Origin: Proteobacteria bacterium SG_bin9
GTDB taxonomy: Bacteria; Pseudomonadota; Alphaproteobacteria; Rhizobiales; Xanthobacteraceae
NCBI GenBank assembly: GCA_002083525.1
Contig: LWDM01000027.1
Location: forward strand, 1 to 42,046
Direction: 5' to 3'
Length of the DNA: 42,046 nucleotides
Below are positions 7,057 through 14,584 of the stretch, in pieces. The notes under the pieces were generated by a model. The model worked only from the letters and a program-made list of their open reading frames with translations, made no database searches and was not told the DNA's origin. A program made the position numbers and the translations under genes. How positions within the stretch are numbered: position 1 is the stretch's first letter; the number at the start of each line of letters is the position of its first letter.

Positions 7057-8316
7057 ATGATCCTCGGCTGCATCGCCGACGATCTCACTGGCGCCACCGA
7101 CCTTGCGCTGATGCTGACGCGCGAGGGTCTGCGCACCGTGCAGTCGACCGGATTGCCGCCGGACGATCTCGATACGTCGAGTATCGACGCGCTGGTGATC
7201 GCGCTGAAGTCGCGCACGATCCCTGCGGCGGATGCCGTGCAGCAGTCGCTTGAAGCGGCGGCGGCGCTGCAGCGGCTCGGCGCGCAGCGGCTGTTCTTCA
7301 AATATTGCTCGACGTTCGATTCGACAGACAAAGGCAACATCGGTCCGGTCGCTGAGGCGTTGCTCGCTATCACCGGCGGCGTGACGATCGCGTGCCCGGT
7401 GTTTCCGCAGGCGGGGCGCACGCTGTTCAGCGGCAACCTGTTCGTCAATGGCATCCCGCTCAGCGAAAGCCCGATGAAGGATCATCCGCTGACGCCGATG
7501 CGCGATTCGAATCTCGTGCGCGTGCTGCAGCGGCAGACCAAGCTCAAGATCGGATTGCTCGGCTATGCGATTGTGGATCAGGGGCCGGATGCACTGCGCA
7601 AGGCGCTTGAGGCCGACAGCGAGCACCGCATTTTCATCGTCGACGCGGTGAAGGACGAGCATCTGCGCACCATCGGCGCTGCGCTCAGCGATCTGCCGCT
7701 GATCACCGGCGGCTCCGGCGTCGCGATGGGTTTGCCGGCGGCTTATCGCGCGGCCGGGCTGATCAAGGAACTGACGCCCGCACCGAAGCAGATGGCTGCA
7801 CCGCAAGGCCGCCGTGCTATTCTCGCGGGCTCCTGCTCGGCGGCGACACGCGGGCAGGTGAAGGCGGCGATTGCCGCAGGCCTCCCAAATGTGCGGCTCG
7901 ACCCGCTCGAGATCGCCGACGGTGTGCAGAATCCGCAAGCGCTGTTGCAATGGGTCGAGCGGCAGCCGGCCGACAAGCCGTTTCTGATTTATTCGAGCGA
8001 CGAACCCGAAGCGGTCCAGCGCGTGCAGGAACGGCTCGGCCGCGACAAGGCCGGAATCATCGTCGAGCATCTGCTCGGCGCGGTCGCGGCGGCGTTGCCG
8101 GCGCGCGGCTTTACGCGGATGATCGTCGCCGGTGGCGAGACCTCCGGCGCGGTGGTGCAGGCGCTCGGCGTCAAGGCGCTGACGATCGGTCCCGAGATCG
8201 ATCCCGGTGTGCCGTGGACGCGCTCGACCTCGAAGCCCGATGTGGCGCTGGCGCTGAAGTCGGGTAACTTCGGCGCGGAAGATTTCTTCCTGAAGGCGTG
8301 GGATCGCTTGTCGTGA
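7057..8316 (+). CDS. otnK: 3-oxo-tetronate kinase (OtnK, former DUF1537)
   Basis: Predicted to phosphorylate 3-oxo-tetronate at O4 with ATP. The 419 residues have the two-domain layout of the four-carbon acid sugar kinases: an N-terminal substrate domain with IADDLTGATDLALML (residues 6-20) and KYCSTFDSTDKGNIG, and a C-terminal nucleotide-binding domain with AILAGSCSAATRGQV, VAGGETSGAVVQALG and LTIGPEIDPGVPW. Length and motifs are normal. An AGAAGGA ribosome site precedes the ATG. The 77-nt gap after otnI holds no other feature. The end overlaps the next gene by 4 nt. Confidence 0.93.
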   Translation: MILGCIADDLTGATDLALMLTREGLRTVQSTGLPPDDLDTSSIDALVIALKSRTIPAADAVQQSLEAAAALQRLGAQRLFFKYCSTFDSTDKGNIGPVAEALLAITGGVTIACPVFPQAGRTLFSGNLFVNGIPLSESPMKDHPLTPMRDSNLVRVLQRQTKLKIGLLGYAIVDQGPDALRKALEADSEHRIFIVDAVKDEHLRTIGAALSDLPLITGGSGVAMGLPAAYRAAGLIKELTPAPKQMAAPQGRRAILAGSCSAATRGQVKAAIAAGLPNVRLDPLEIADGVQNPQALLQWVERQPADKPFLIYSSDEPEAVQRVQERLGRDKAGIIVEHLLGAVAAALPARGFTRMIVAGGETSGAVVQALGVKALTIGPEIDPGVPWTRSTSKPDVALALKSGNFGAEDFFLKAWDRLS

Positions 8317-8954
8317 GCAGTGAAACTAAACTCCGCGACCAGATTTGCGCGTGCGGTGCGTCGCTGTTCAATCGCGGGCTGACGCACGGCTCGAGCGGCA
8401 ATATCTCGGTGCGGTTGCCGGATGGCGGCTGGCTGATGACGCCGACCAATGCCTCGCTCGGCGCGCTCGATCCGGCGCGGCTGTCGCGGCTCGATGCCAA
8501 GGGCCGTCTCGTCGACGGCGATGCGCCCACGAAAGAAGCGTTCCTGCATCGTGCGATGTACGGCCAGCGCGACGGCGCGCATGCGGTGGTGCATCTGCAT
8601 TCGACGCATTCGGTCGCGGTGTCGTGCCTGCACGGGCTCGATCATCACGACTGCATGCCGCCGCTCACCGCCTACTACGTGATGCGCGTCGGCCATCTGC
8701 CGCTGGTGCCGTACTTCGCGCCGGGCGACGAGGAACTCGCTCGCGCGGTCGAGAAGCTCGCGGGCAAGCATCACGCAATGCTGTTGTCCAATCATGGTCC
8801 GGTGGTTGCGGGCACGACGCTCGAAAACGCGACCTACGCGACGGAAGAGCTGGAAGAGACGGCGAAGCTGTTCCTGCTGCTGCAAGGCAAGGTCATCCAG
8901 CCGCTGAGCAAGGCCGAGGCCGACGACCTGCGCAAGCGCAAGTCGGTTTGGTGA
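8313..8954 (+). CDS. otnC: 3-oxo-tetronate 4-phosphate decarboxylase (OtnC, class II aldolase family)
   Basis: Predicted to decarboxylate 3-oxo-tetronate 4-phosphate to dihydroxyacetone phosphate, which enters glycolysis. It is a class II aldolase/adducin-type protein of 213 residues: GNISVR and LMTPTNASLG near the N-terminus, the glutamate of PTKEAFLH, and zinc ligands in HLHSTHSVAV plus a later His in LLSNHGPVV. The GTG at 8313 overlaps the otnK stop as GTGA, a typical coupling overlap; another GTG at 8298 would add five residues. It is the last gene of the operon. A palindromic repeat starts 12 nt after the stop and separates it from the convergent ligase gene. Confidence 0.9.
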   Translation: MSSETKLRDQICACGASLFNRGLTHGSSGNISVRLPDGGWLMTPTNASLGALDPARLSRLDAKGRLVDGDAPTKEAFLHRAMYGQRDGAHAVVHLHSTHSVAVSCLHGLDHHDCMPPLTAYYVMRVGHLPLVPYFAPGDEELARAVEKLAGKHHAMLLSNHGPVVAGTTLENATYATEELEETAKLFLLLQGKVIQPLSKAEADDLRKRKSVW

Positions 8955-8966
8955 TTACAAATCCTT

Positions 8967-9053
8967 CGTCATTGCGAGCGGAGCGAAGCAATCCAGCCAT
9001 AACCAGTGGCGGTGGATTGCTTCGTCGCGCTAGCGCGCTCCTCGCAATGACGG
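8967..9053. repeat. Dispersed palindromic repeat between convergent otnC and ligase genes
   Basis: An 87-bp element whose ends are near-perfect inverted copies: CGTCATTGCGAG and GAAGCAATCCA on the left, TGGATTGCTTCGTC and CTCGCAATGACG on the right. The ends pair to form a long stem. Repeats of this kind are widespread between genes in Bradyrhizobium relatives. It fills the whole gap and may act as a two-way transcription end, though neither side has a clear T-tract. Confidence 0.88.
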
Positions 9054-9056
9054 AAA

Positions 9057-10712
9057 TCATGCAGGTTCGTTCGTCTCTTCTTTCAGCATCCGCTCCAGCG
9101 TTTCGAGGCGATCCGCATCGCGCGGCGGCTTGTCCCAGCGCAAACGGCTGATGCGCGGAAAGCGCATCGCGACGCCGGACTTGTGCCGGGTCGAGCGTTG
9201 TAATCCCTCGAACGCCACCTCGAACACCAGCCCTTGATCGGGCTGATGCGTGACCACGCGCACCGGACCGAAGCGGTCGATGGTGTGCTTGCGGACGAAC
9301 TTGTCGATCTCGATCAGCTCCTCGTCGGTGAAGCCAAAGTAAGCCTTGCCGACCGGCACGAGCTGGTCTCCGTCCTCGCCTCTATTCCAGACGCCGAAGG
9401 TGTAGTCGGAATAATACGACGAGCGCTTGCCGTGGCCGCGCTGCGCATACATCAAGACCGCGTCGATGATGTGTGGATCGCGCTTCCACTTCCACCACAG
9501 GCCTTTCGGGCGGCCGGGCACATACGGCGCGTCATGCCGCTTCAGCATGACGCCTTCGACCGCTTCCGCATCGTCGCCTGCGCCTGCCGATGACGGATCG
9601 GCGCGGGCGGCGGTGAGTTCGTCCCATGTCTCGAAGGATATGCGCGGCGAGAGATCGACACGCGGATCGTTGAGTTTCGCGATGTGTGTCTCGAGCCGTA
9701 CGCGGCGCTCGCTCAAGGGCAATTCGCGCAGGTCCTCATCGCCGTCGCCGAGGAGATCGTAGGCGCGCAGATGCGCCGGGAAGTCCTTCGTCATCTTCGG
9801 TGTGACGGTTTTGCGGTTCAATCGCTGCTGCAGAACATTGAACGTCTGCACGCGGTGGTCGCGTACAACCAGCAGCTCGCCATCGATGGCGCCGGGCGCG
9901 CGAAACGCGGTGACGAGATCGGGAAACGCCGGCGTGATGTCCTCGCCGGTGCGCGAATAGAAGCGCGTCACCAGTTGGCCGTCGTCGTCCGCGCCGGTGA
10001 CGGCTTGGATGCGGATGCCGTCCCATTTCCACTCGGCGCTGAAGTCGGAGGGCGCGAGCGTGGCGAAGTCCGCGTCTTCGATCGCGTGCGCCAGCATCAC
10101 CGGGCGGAACGGCGCGGGATCGCGGTTGATCGGCTTGTCGGCGCGGTCTTCCAGCCAGGCGAACAGGTCGAGGTACGGCGGCGACAGGCCCGGCCAGATC
10201 AGTTCGATGTCATGTGGGTCGCGGTCGCCGAGCGCCGCAGCCGCGGTCTTGGCGAGCCGCGCGGAGACGCCGATACGCAGCGCGCCGGTGACAAGCTTCA
10301 ACAACGCCCAGCGGCCGGTCTCGTCCAGCTCGTCGAGCCAGCGCGCGAGCTGTGCGGGGAGTTCGGCCTTGCCGAGCGTGTGCAAGGTCTCGACCACTTC
10401 GGTGAGCGATGGTGGTGGTGGCGAGTTGGTCGCGCGCGTATCGACGGGCCACATCAGTGCGACGGTCTCCGAAAGGTCGCCGACGTAGTCGTAAGACATC
10501 GCGAACAGCGTCTCGTCGGTGCGCGAGGAGATCAGTTCGCGGATCAGTCCCGCCTTGGCGTGCCGGAACGACAGCGCACCGGTCAGCGCCGCGAGCGCAT
10601 AGCCGCGATCGGGGTCGGGCGTGTCGCGCAGGTAAGCCGTGATCAGCCGCAGCTTGTTGTTGCGGCCGGGCTCGTATGCGAGACGATCGAGCAGCTCGGC
10701 GAAGCGGTTCAT
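9057..10712 (-). CDS. ATP-dependent DNA ligase of the ligase-associated repair module
   Basis: Seals nicks in DNA through a lysyl-AMP intermediate. Of 551 residues, the first 200 form an alpha-helical DNA-binding domain (MNRFAELLDRLAYEPGRNNK). The adenylation domain follows, with motif I EWKWDGIR (catalytic K229), then DGELLVV, GVMLKRHDAPYVPGR and WWKWKRDP. The C-terminal OB domain includes GPVRVVTHQPDQGLVFEVAFEG. It belongs to the bacterial ligase group (TIGR04120 type) that travels with an exonuclease, an Lhr-like helicase and a phosphoesterase; it is not the LigD end-joining enzyme. I start at the ATG that overlaps the exonuclease stop as ATGA, because the longer open frame upstream is antisense-like low-complexity sequence. 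Confidence 0.93.
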   Translation of the reverse strand: MNRFAELLDRLAYEPGRNNKLRLITAYLRDTPDPDRGYALAALTGALSFRHAKAGLIRELISSRTDETLFAMSYDYVGDLSETVALMWPVDTRATNSPPPPSLTEVVETLHTLGKAELPAQLARWLDELDETGRWALLKLVTGALRIGVSARLAKTAAAALGDRDPHDIELIWPGLSPPYLDLFAWLEDRADKPINRDPAPFRPVMLAHAIEDADFATLAPSDFSAEWKWDGIRIQAVTGADDDGQLVTRFYSRTGEDITPAFPDLVTAFRAPGAIDGELLVVRDHRVQTFNVLQQRLNRKTVTPKMTKDFPAHLRAYDLLGDGDEDLRELPLSERRVRLETHIAKLNDPRVDLSPRISFETWDELTAARADPSSAGAGDDAEAVEGVMLKRHDAPYVPGRPKGLWWKWKRDPHIIDAVLMYAQRGHGKRSSYYSDYTFGVWNRGEDGDQLVPVGKAYFGFTDEELIEIDKFVRKHTIDRFGPVRVVTHQPDQGLVFEVAFEGLQRSTRHKSGVAMRFPRISRLRWDKPPRDADRLETLERMLKEETNEPA

Positions 10713-11749
10713 GCGGTCTCCGCTTGTGCGGCGGGCAGTGCGGATGCCTCGTCCTCCTCGCCGTAGCCGACGAGCGTCAGCGGCTTCGCGGCGAGGCCCT
10801 TGCCCTTGCACCAGTGCACGAGCGCGTCTTCCTGCCCGTGCGTCACCCAGATTTCTCCGGCGCCGGTGGCGAGAATGGTGGCGCAGAGGCCGTCCCAGTC
10901 GGCGTGGTCGGAAATCACCAGCGGCAGTTCGACGCCGCGCTGGCGCGCACGGGCGCGCACGCGCATCCACCCTGATGCAAACGCCGCGACCGGATCGGGG
11001 AAACGGCGTGACCAGAGATCATTGAGCGACGACGGCGGCGCGAGCGTGATCGTTCCCGCAAGCTCGGCCTTTTTCGCAACCGTGGCGGGGCGCAGTTCGC
11101 CGAGCGGAATGCCGCGGCTCTCGTAATAGCGCGTGATCGATTCCATCGCGCCGTGCAGGTAGATCGGCGCGTCGTGGCCGGCCTCGCGCAGCAGCGCCAT
11201 CACGCGCTGCGCCTTGCCGAGCGAGTACGCACCGACGATGTGCGCGCGTTCCGGGAACATCTGTACCGAGCGCAGCAGCTTCTGGATTTCATCGGCCGCG
11301 TCGCCATGACGAAACACCGGCAGTCCGAACGTGGCCTCGGTGATGAACACGTCGCACCGCACCACCTCGAACGGCGCGCAGGTCGGGTCGCGCACGTCCT
11401 TGTAATCGCCGGAGGCGACGATCCTGATCGACCCGCAGGTGACGGCGATCTGCGCCGAGCCGAGCACATGGCCGGCCGGGTGGAACGAAGCGGTGACGGG
11501 GCCGAACGTCACGGCCTCGCCGTAGGAGATCGTCTGCACGCTGCCTGCGAAGTTCTCGCCGTAGCGCAGCCGCATCATGTCGAGCGTCTCTTGCGTCGCC
11601 AGCACGCGGCCATGGCCCGAGCGGGCATGGTCGGAATGGCCATGGGTGATCAGCGCGCGCTCCACCGGAAGCACGGGGTCGATGTAGAAATCCCCCGGCT
11701 TGCAATAGAGGCCGGCGGGGCGGGGCGTCAGGATGTCGTGCGGGCGCAT
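10709..11749 (-). CDS. Ligase-associated DNA exonuclease (metallo-beta-lactamase/beta-CASP)
   Basis: A predicted DNA-processing nuclease of 346 residues. The metallo-beta-lactamase core carries the zinc motif HGHSDH (residues 36-41), a further His in FHPAGHVLGSAQI and an Asp in VASGDYKD. ITEATFGLPVFRHG and the beta-CASP region follow, with a late His in VISDHADWDG. This is the TIGR04122 type often mis-annotated as an mRNA 3'-end processing factor. It is the first gene of a two-gene operon with the ligase (4-nt overlap). The methyltransferase gene on the other strand starts 67 nt away, so the two share a divergent promoter region. Confidence 0.92.
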   Translation of the reverse strand: MRPHDILTPRPAGLYCKPGDFYIDPVLPVERALITHGHSDHARSGHGRVLATQETLDMMRLRYGENFAGSVQTISYGEAVTFGPVTASFHPAGHVLGSAQIAVTCGSIRIVASGDYKDVRDPTCAPFEVVRCDVFITEATFGLPVFRHGDAADEIQKLLRSVQMFPERAHIVGAYSLGKAQRVMALLREAGHDAPIYLHGAMESITRYYESRGIPLGELRPATVAKKAELAGTITLAPPSSLNDLWSRRFPDPVAAFASGWMRVRARARQRGVELPLVISDHADWDGLCATILATGAGEIWVTHGQEDALVHWCKGKGLAAKPLTLVGYGEEDEASALPAAQAETA

Positions 11750-11815
11750 GTCCTGTATATAGGCCCCCCTACTGCCGGTTGGAGTCAGGAGCCTTCACTT
11801 AGGAGTTTTCGCGCC

Positions 11816-12742
11816 GTGCCGTTCCGCATGTTCATGTCCTCGGGCGATCTGATCGCCGACCGGCGCTACGATTTCGCCCGCGACCTGCAGTTGCGCGGCG
11901 ATCTCGCGGGCGCGGCGGATCTGATGGCGCAGGCGGCGGAACGCGCGCCCGGCTTCGCCTCGGCCTGGTTCGCGCTCGGCGAGATGCAGGAGGAGCTGAA
12001 CCAGAACAACGCCGCGATCGACGCTTATCGCAAGGCGCTCGCAGCGGATGCGGAGGATCGCCACGGCGCGAGCCTGCGGCTGATGCGGCTCGGCGCGTCG
12101 GAGCTGTCCGAGATGCCGAAGGAATATGTGCGCGGGCTGTTCGATCAGTATGCGCCGAAGTTCGACGCGGCGCTGATCGGCGATCTCCATTATCGCGGGC
12201 CGGAGGTGCTGCGGAAGGCGGTGGTCGCCGCGCGGCAGGCACAAAAGAGGCCGGTACATTTCGCGCGCGTGATCGATCTCGGTTGCGGCACGGGCCTCGC
12301 CGCGAAGGCGCTGGCGTCGGTGGCGGAGACGTTCGTCGGCCTCGATATCTCAAGCGGCATGATCGCGCAGGCGAAGGCGACCGGCCTCTACGCGCGCCTC
12401 GACGTTTGCGACATGAACGAGGGGCTGGCGCAGGAGGCGGGTGCGAGCGCCGATCTCGTCATCTCGGCGGATGCGTTCGTGTACCTGAAGGATCTTGCGC
12501 CCGTGCTGCGCGCATCCGCGCGCGTGCTGAAGCCGCAGGCGCTCATAGGCTTCACGGTGGAAACGCACGCGGGCGCGGGTACCGTCATCGGCGAGGGCTT
12601 CCGCTACGCGCACAGCGAGGCTGTGGTGCGTGATGCGTTGCGGGATGCAGGCTTCATCGACGTGCGGATCGAAGCCGTCTCGACCCGCAACGATGGCGGG
12701 TTGCCGGTGCCGGGGCTGGTGGTGACGGCAGCCCAACCCTAG
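11816..12742 (+). CDS. TPR-containing class I SAM-dependent methyltransferase
   Basis: A predicted cytoplasmic methyltransferase of 308 residues; the substrate is unknown. Residues 18-90 form TPR-like helices (ARDLQLRGDLAGAADLMAQA, FALGEMQEELNQNNAAIDAY). The methyltransferase domain follows with motif I VIDLGCGTG (152-160), the acidic end of beta2 in FVGLDIS, ADLVISADAFVYL and VLKPQALIGFTVE. The GTG start is chosen because AGGAG lies 10 nt upstream; the ATG four codons later would be 22 nt from that site. It is transcribed divergently from the exonuclease-ligase operon, but similar TPR-methyltransferases occur elsewhere, so a role in repair cannot be assumed. Confidence 0.85.
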   Translation: MPFRMFMSSGDLIADRRYDFARDLQLRGDLAGAADLMAQAAERAPGFASAWFALGEMQEELNQNNAAIDAYRKALAADAEDRHGASLRLMRLGASELSEMPKEYVRGLFDQYAPKFDAALIGDLHYRGPEVLRKAVVAARQAQKRPVHFARVIDLGCGTGLAAKALASVAETFVGLDISSGMIAQAKATGLYARLDVCDMNEGLAQEAGASADLVISADAFVYLKDLAPVLRASARVLKPQALIGFTVETHAGAGTVIGEGFRYAHSEAVVRDALRDAGFIDVRIEAVSTRNDGGLPVPGLVVTAAQP

Positions 12743-12751
12743 CCAAACAAA

Positions 12752-12775
12752 AACCCCGGCATCTCTGCCGGGGTT
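12752..12775. terminator. Intrinsic terminator shared by convergent genes
   Basis: A perfect 10-bp stem (AACCCCGGCA / TGCCGGGGTT) with a TCTC loop. On the minus strand it is followed by TTTTTGTTT, so it is strongest for the outer-membrane-protein gene arriving from the right. On the plus strand the tail is CTGTGTTTC, weaker but usable for the methyltransferase gene, which ends 9 nt earlier. Confidence 0.85.
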
Positions 12776-12810
12776 CTGTGTTTCTTGCGGTGTCGCGAAG
12801 CTTTTCCTTA

Positions 12811-12859
12811 GAGCGTGATCCGATCCGAAAACCGGTTCCCACTTTTCGGGATCATGCTC
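12811..12859. repeat. Rhizobial 49-bp palindromic repeat overlapping a stop codon
   Basis: Runs from GAGCGTGATCCGATC through AAAACCGGTTCCCACTTTT to CGGGATCATGCTC. The outer parts GAGCGTGATC and GATCATGCTC are inverted copies with one mismatch. Nearly identical palindromes are scattered through Bradyrhizobium-like genomes. Here the right end supplies the first two minus-strand stop-codon positions of the outer membrane protein gene, so it sits directly at the gene's 3' end, upstream of the terminator. Confidence 0.85.
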
Positions 12860-14288
12860 AGTACTTCGCAACCACCGGAGCCACCGTGTTGAAGTGATAG
12901 TTGATGCCGGTGCGGAAGATGTGCTCCTCGTTCTTGGTCGAGAAGGTCTGCGCGGCAAAACCAGCCGGGGCGAAGTTGAAGGTCGAGCGGCCGAGGTCGA
13001 CGTAAAGGTACTCGGTCTTCGAGGTCCAGTTCGGTCCGAACAGGTTGAGCGGGTTGAACGGCGACTCGATGCCGGCGCCGACAGCATAGCCACCCTTCGA
13101 ACGCTTCAGGTCGATGGTCGCCGTAGCAGCGCCAGCAACTTCCGTCAGACGGGTCTTGGTTTCGCCGTAAGCGAAACCGGCGGTGCCGTAGAACAGGGTC
13201 GAGCCGACCGAGTAACCGACGCGGCCGCGAACGGTGCCGAGATACGAAAGCTTCTGTTCGGGAGCGATGCCGGCGCCCGGGATACAGAAGAAGACGCACG
13301 CCTTCTTGTCCTTTGCGGTCGAGCCCTGGAAGTCAGCCTCTGCACCCAAGACCCACGCGCCAGCCTGCCAGTTGTAACCGACCTGGCCGCCGCCGATGTA
13401 GCCTTCCGGAACCAGCGTGAAGCGCGGAGCTGCGCCTGCGAACGTATCGCTGCTGCGATTGCGGCCGATGACCGAACCGACGTTGCCGCCGACATAGAAG
13501 CCCGACCAGTTGGCGAGCGGCGCGACGTAGTTGGCGTTCTTGCCGAAGTTATAGTTCACGCCGGCGCGGAAGATGTGATCCTCGACGCGGGTCGAACCGA
13601 AGGTGGTGATGCCACCTGGCAATACGGCGCCGGCGGACGTGCCCTGCAGGCGCACATACAGATATTCGATCTTGCCGGTCCAGTTGCCGCTGAGCTGCGC
13701 TTCGACGCCGCTGCCGATCGTGTAACCGCCCTTCGTGCCGCTGGTGGTCTGCGTAAACGCGGTGCCGGCTGCAAGGCCCGATGCGGTGGTTTCGTAATGG
13801 CCGTAGGCATAGCCGCCGGTGATGTAGGTCAGCACCGGTCCGGTCGCGAGGCCGGCGCGAACGCGGGCCGTGCCGAACCAATCGAGCTTCTGGCTGCCCG
13901 TGAAGAGCGTTCCAGGAACGCAATTCAGACCGCACAGGAAGTTGTCGCGCTGGCCGCTGGCCTGAATGTCGGCTTCGACGCCGAGCACGAGATTATAGAA
14001 ATTGCGGAACTGCCAGTTGTAGCCGATCTGGCCGCCGCCGATGGCGCCAGCGGGCGACAGGTGGGAACGCTCGTTGAAGATCGGGGTGCCGCCGGGGCCG
14101 TTTGCAGAAGCGCGGGTCAGGTCGCGGCCGACGCTGCCGCCGAAGTTCGCGCCGATGTAGAAGCCGGTCCAGTCGTAGACCTGCATCACCGGAGCCTTGT
14201 AGACCGGCGCCTTACGCGGAAGGTCGGCTGCGTTGGCGGCGGTGGCTGCGCCGGCGACGATCGCGGCGGTGATCAGTGTTTTTTTCAT
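12858..14288 (-). CDS. Outer membrane protein with two tandem Omp25/RopB-like beta-barrel domains
   Basis: An outer-membrane surface protein of 476 residues. A signal peptide (about 1-21, cutting at ANA-ADLP) is followed by two copies of one barrel type. Copy 1 runs from WTGFYIGANFG (40-50) to HIFRAGVNYNFG (238-249), and copy 2 from WSGFYVGGNVG (261-271) to HIFRTGINYHFN (456-467). Both copies share GGGQ.GYNWQ, an EAD strand, a CxxxC pair (C119/C123 and C331/C335), KGGY.(V/I)G.G.E and EYLYV.L. The usual family member is a single 8-stranded barrel of about 230 residues, so this is an internal duplication or fusion. It is monocistronic, with its own terminator. Confidence 0.92.
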   Translation of the reverse strand: MKKTLITAAIVAGAATAANAADLPRKAPVYKAPVMQVYDWTGFYIGANFGGSVGRDLTRASANGPGGTPIFNERSHLSPAGAIGGGQIGYNWQFRNFYNLVLGVEADIQASGQRDNFLCGLNCVPGTLFTGSQKLDWFGTARVRAGLATGPVLTYITGGYAYGHYETTASGLAAGTAFTQTTSGTKGGYTIGSGVEAQLSGNWTGKIEYLYVRLQGTSAGAVLPGGITTFGSTRVEDHIFRAGVNYNFGKNANYVAPLANWSGFYVGGNVGSVIGRNRSSDTFAGAAPRFTLVPEGYIGGGQVGYNWQAGAWVLGAEADFQGSTAKDKKACVFFCIPGAGIAPEQKLSYLGTVRGRVGYSVGSTLFYGTAGFAYGETKTRLTEVAGAATATIDLKRSKGGYAVGAGIESPFNPLNLFGPNWTSKTEYLYVDLGRSTFNFAPAGFAAQTFSTKNEEHIFRTGINYHFNTVAPVVAKY

Positions 14289-14469
14289 TGAGAACCCCAG
14301 ATCTGAAAATTCGAACCCCAGTATTGGCCGGGAAGGTACAGCGTATGGCCGAGTCTGTCTGTGGCGCGGGGGCTACAGTGGGCTGCAAAACGTCGTCGTT
14401 AAAAGCGCGTAAACACTGGATTCTCAACGATTTTTTGAGGTCGTGTGTTGTCCTGGTATCGAGTTCCCC

Positions 14470-14487
14470 AGTGACAGCGGTGTCACT
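14470..14487. promoter_or_regulatory. Perfect inverted repeat, candidate operator before the substrate-binding protein gene
   Basis: AGTGACA and TGTCACT, 7 bp each, separated by GCGG, lie 98 nt before the start codon in the 296-nt gap between divergent genes. The form suits a dimeric regulator. A short GGCTC/GAGCC hairpin at 14530-14545 lies nearer the ribosome site. The rest of the gap shows no gene. Confidence 0.5.
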
Positions 14488-14584
14488 TTACATTTCACGG
14501 GCCGAACGCTGCCCTGATGACACGCCAAAGGCTCGAAAAAGAGCCGGCCAAGAACGCGAAAAAGAACCGGAGGAAGTGCCCCCA

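Noticed and set aside
9234..10766. Plus-strand open frames across the ligase gene
   Set aside because: They are antisense shadows without motifs or ribosome sites.
10713..10970. 86-codon N-terminal extension of the ligase
   Set aside because: It is Arg/Ala/Gly-rich, overlaps the exonuclease C-terminus, and the ligase family starts at the coupled ATG with MNRFAELLDRL.
11153..11815. Long N-terminal extension of the methyltransferase
   Set aside because: It lies antisense to the exonuclease gene; the GTG at 11816 has AGGAG at the right distance.
12894..14291. A 465-codon open frame antisense to the outer membrane protein gene
   Set aside because: No signal, domain or ribosome site; the opposite strand has a complete signal peptide and two barrel domains.
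14276..14584. 103-codon N-terminal extension of the substrate-binding protein
   Set aside because: It crosses the divergent promoter region. The ATG at 14585 has an ideal ribosome site and starts a signal peptide.
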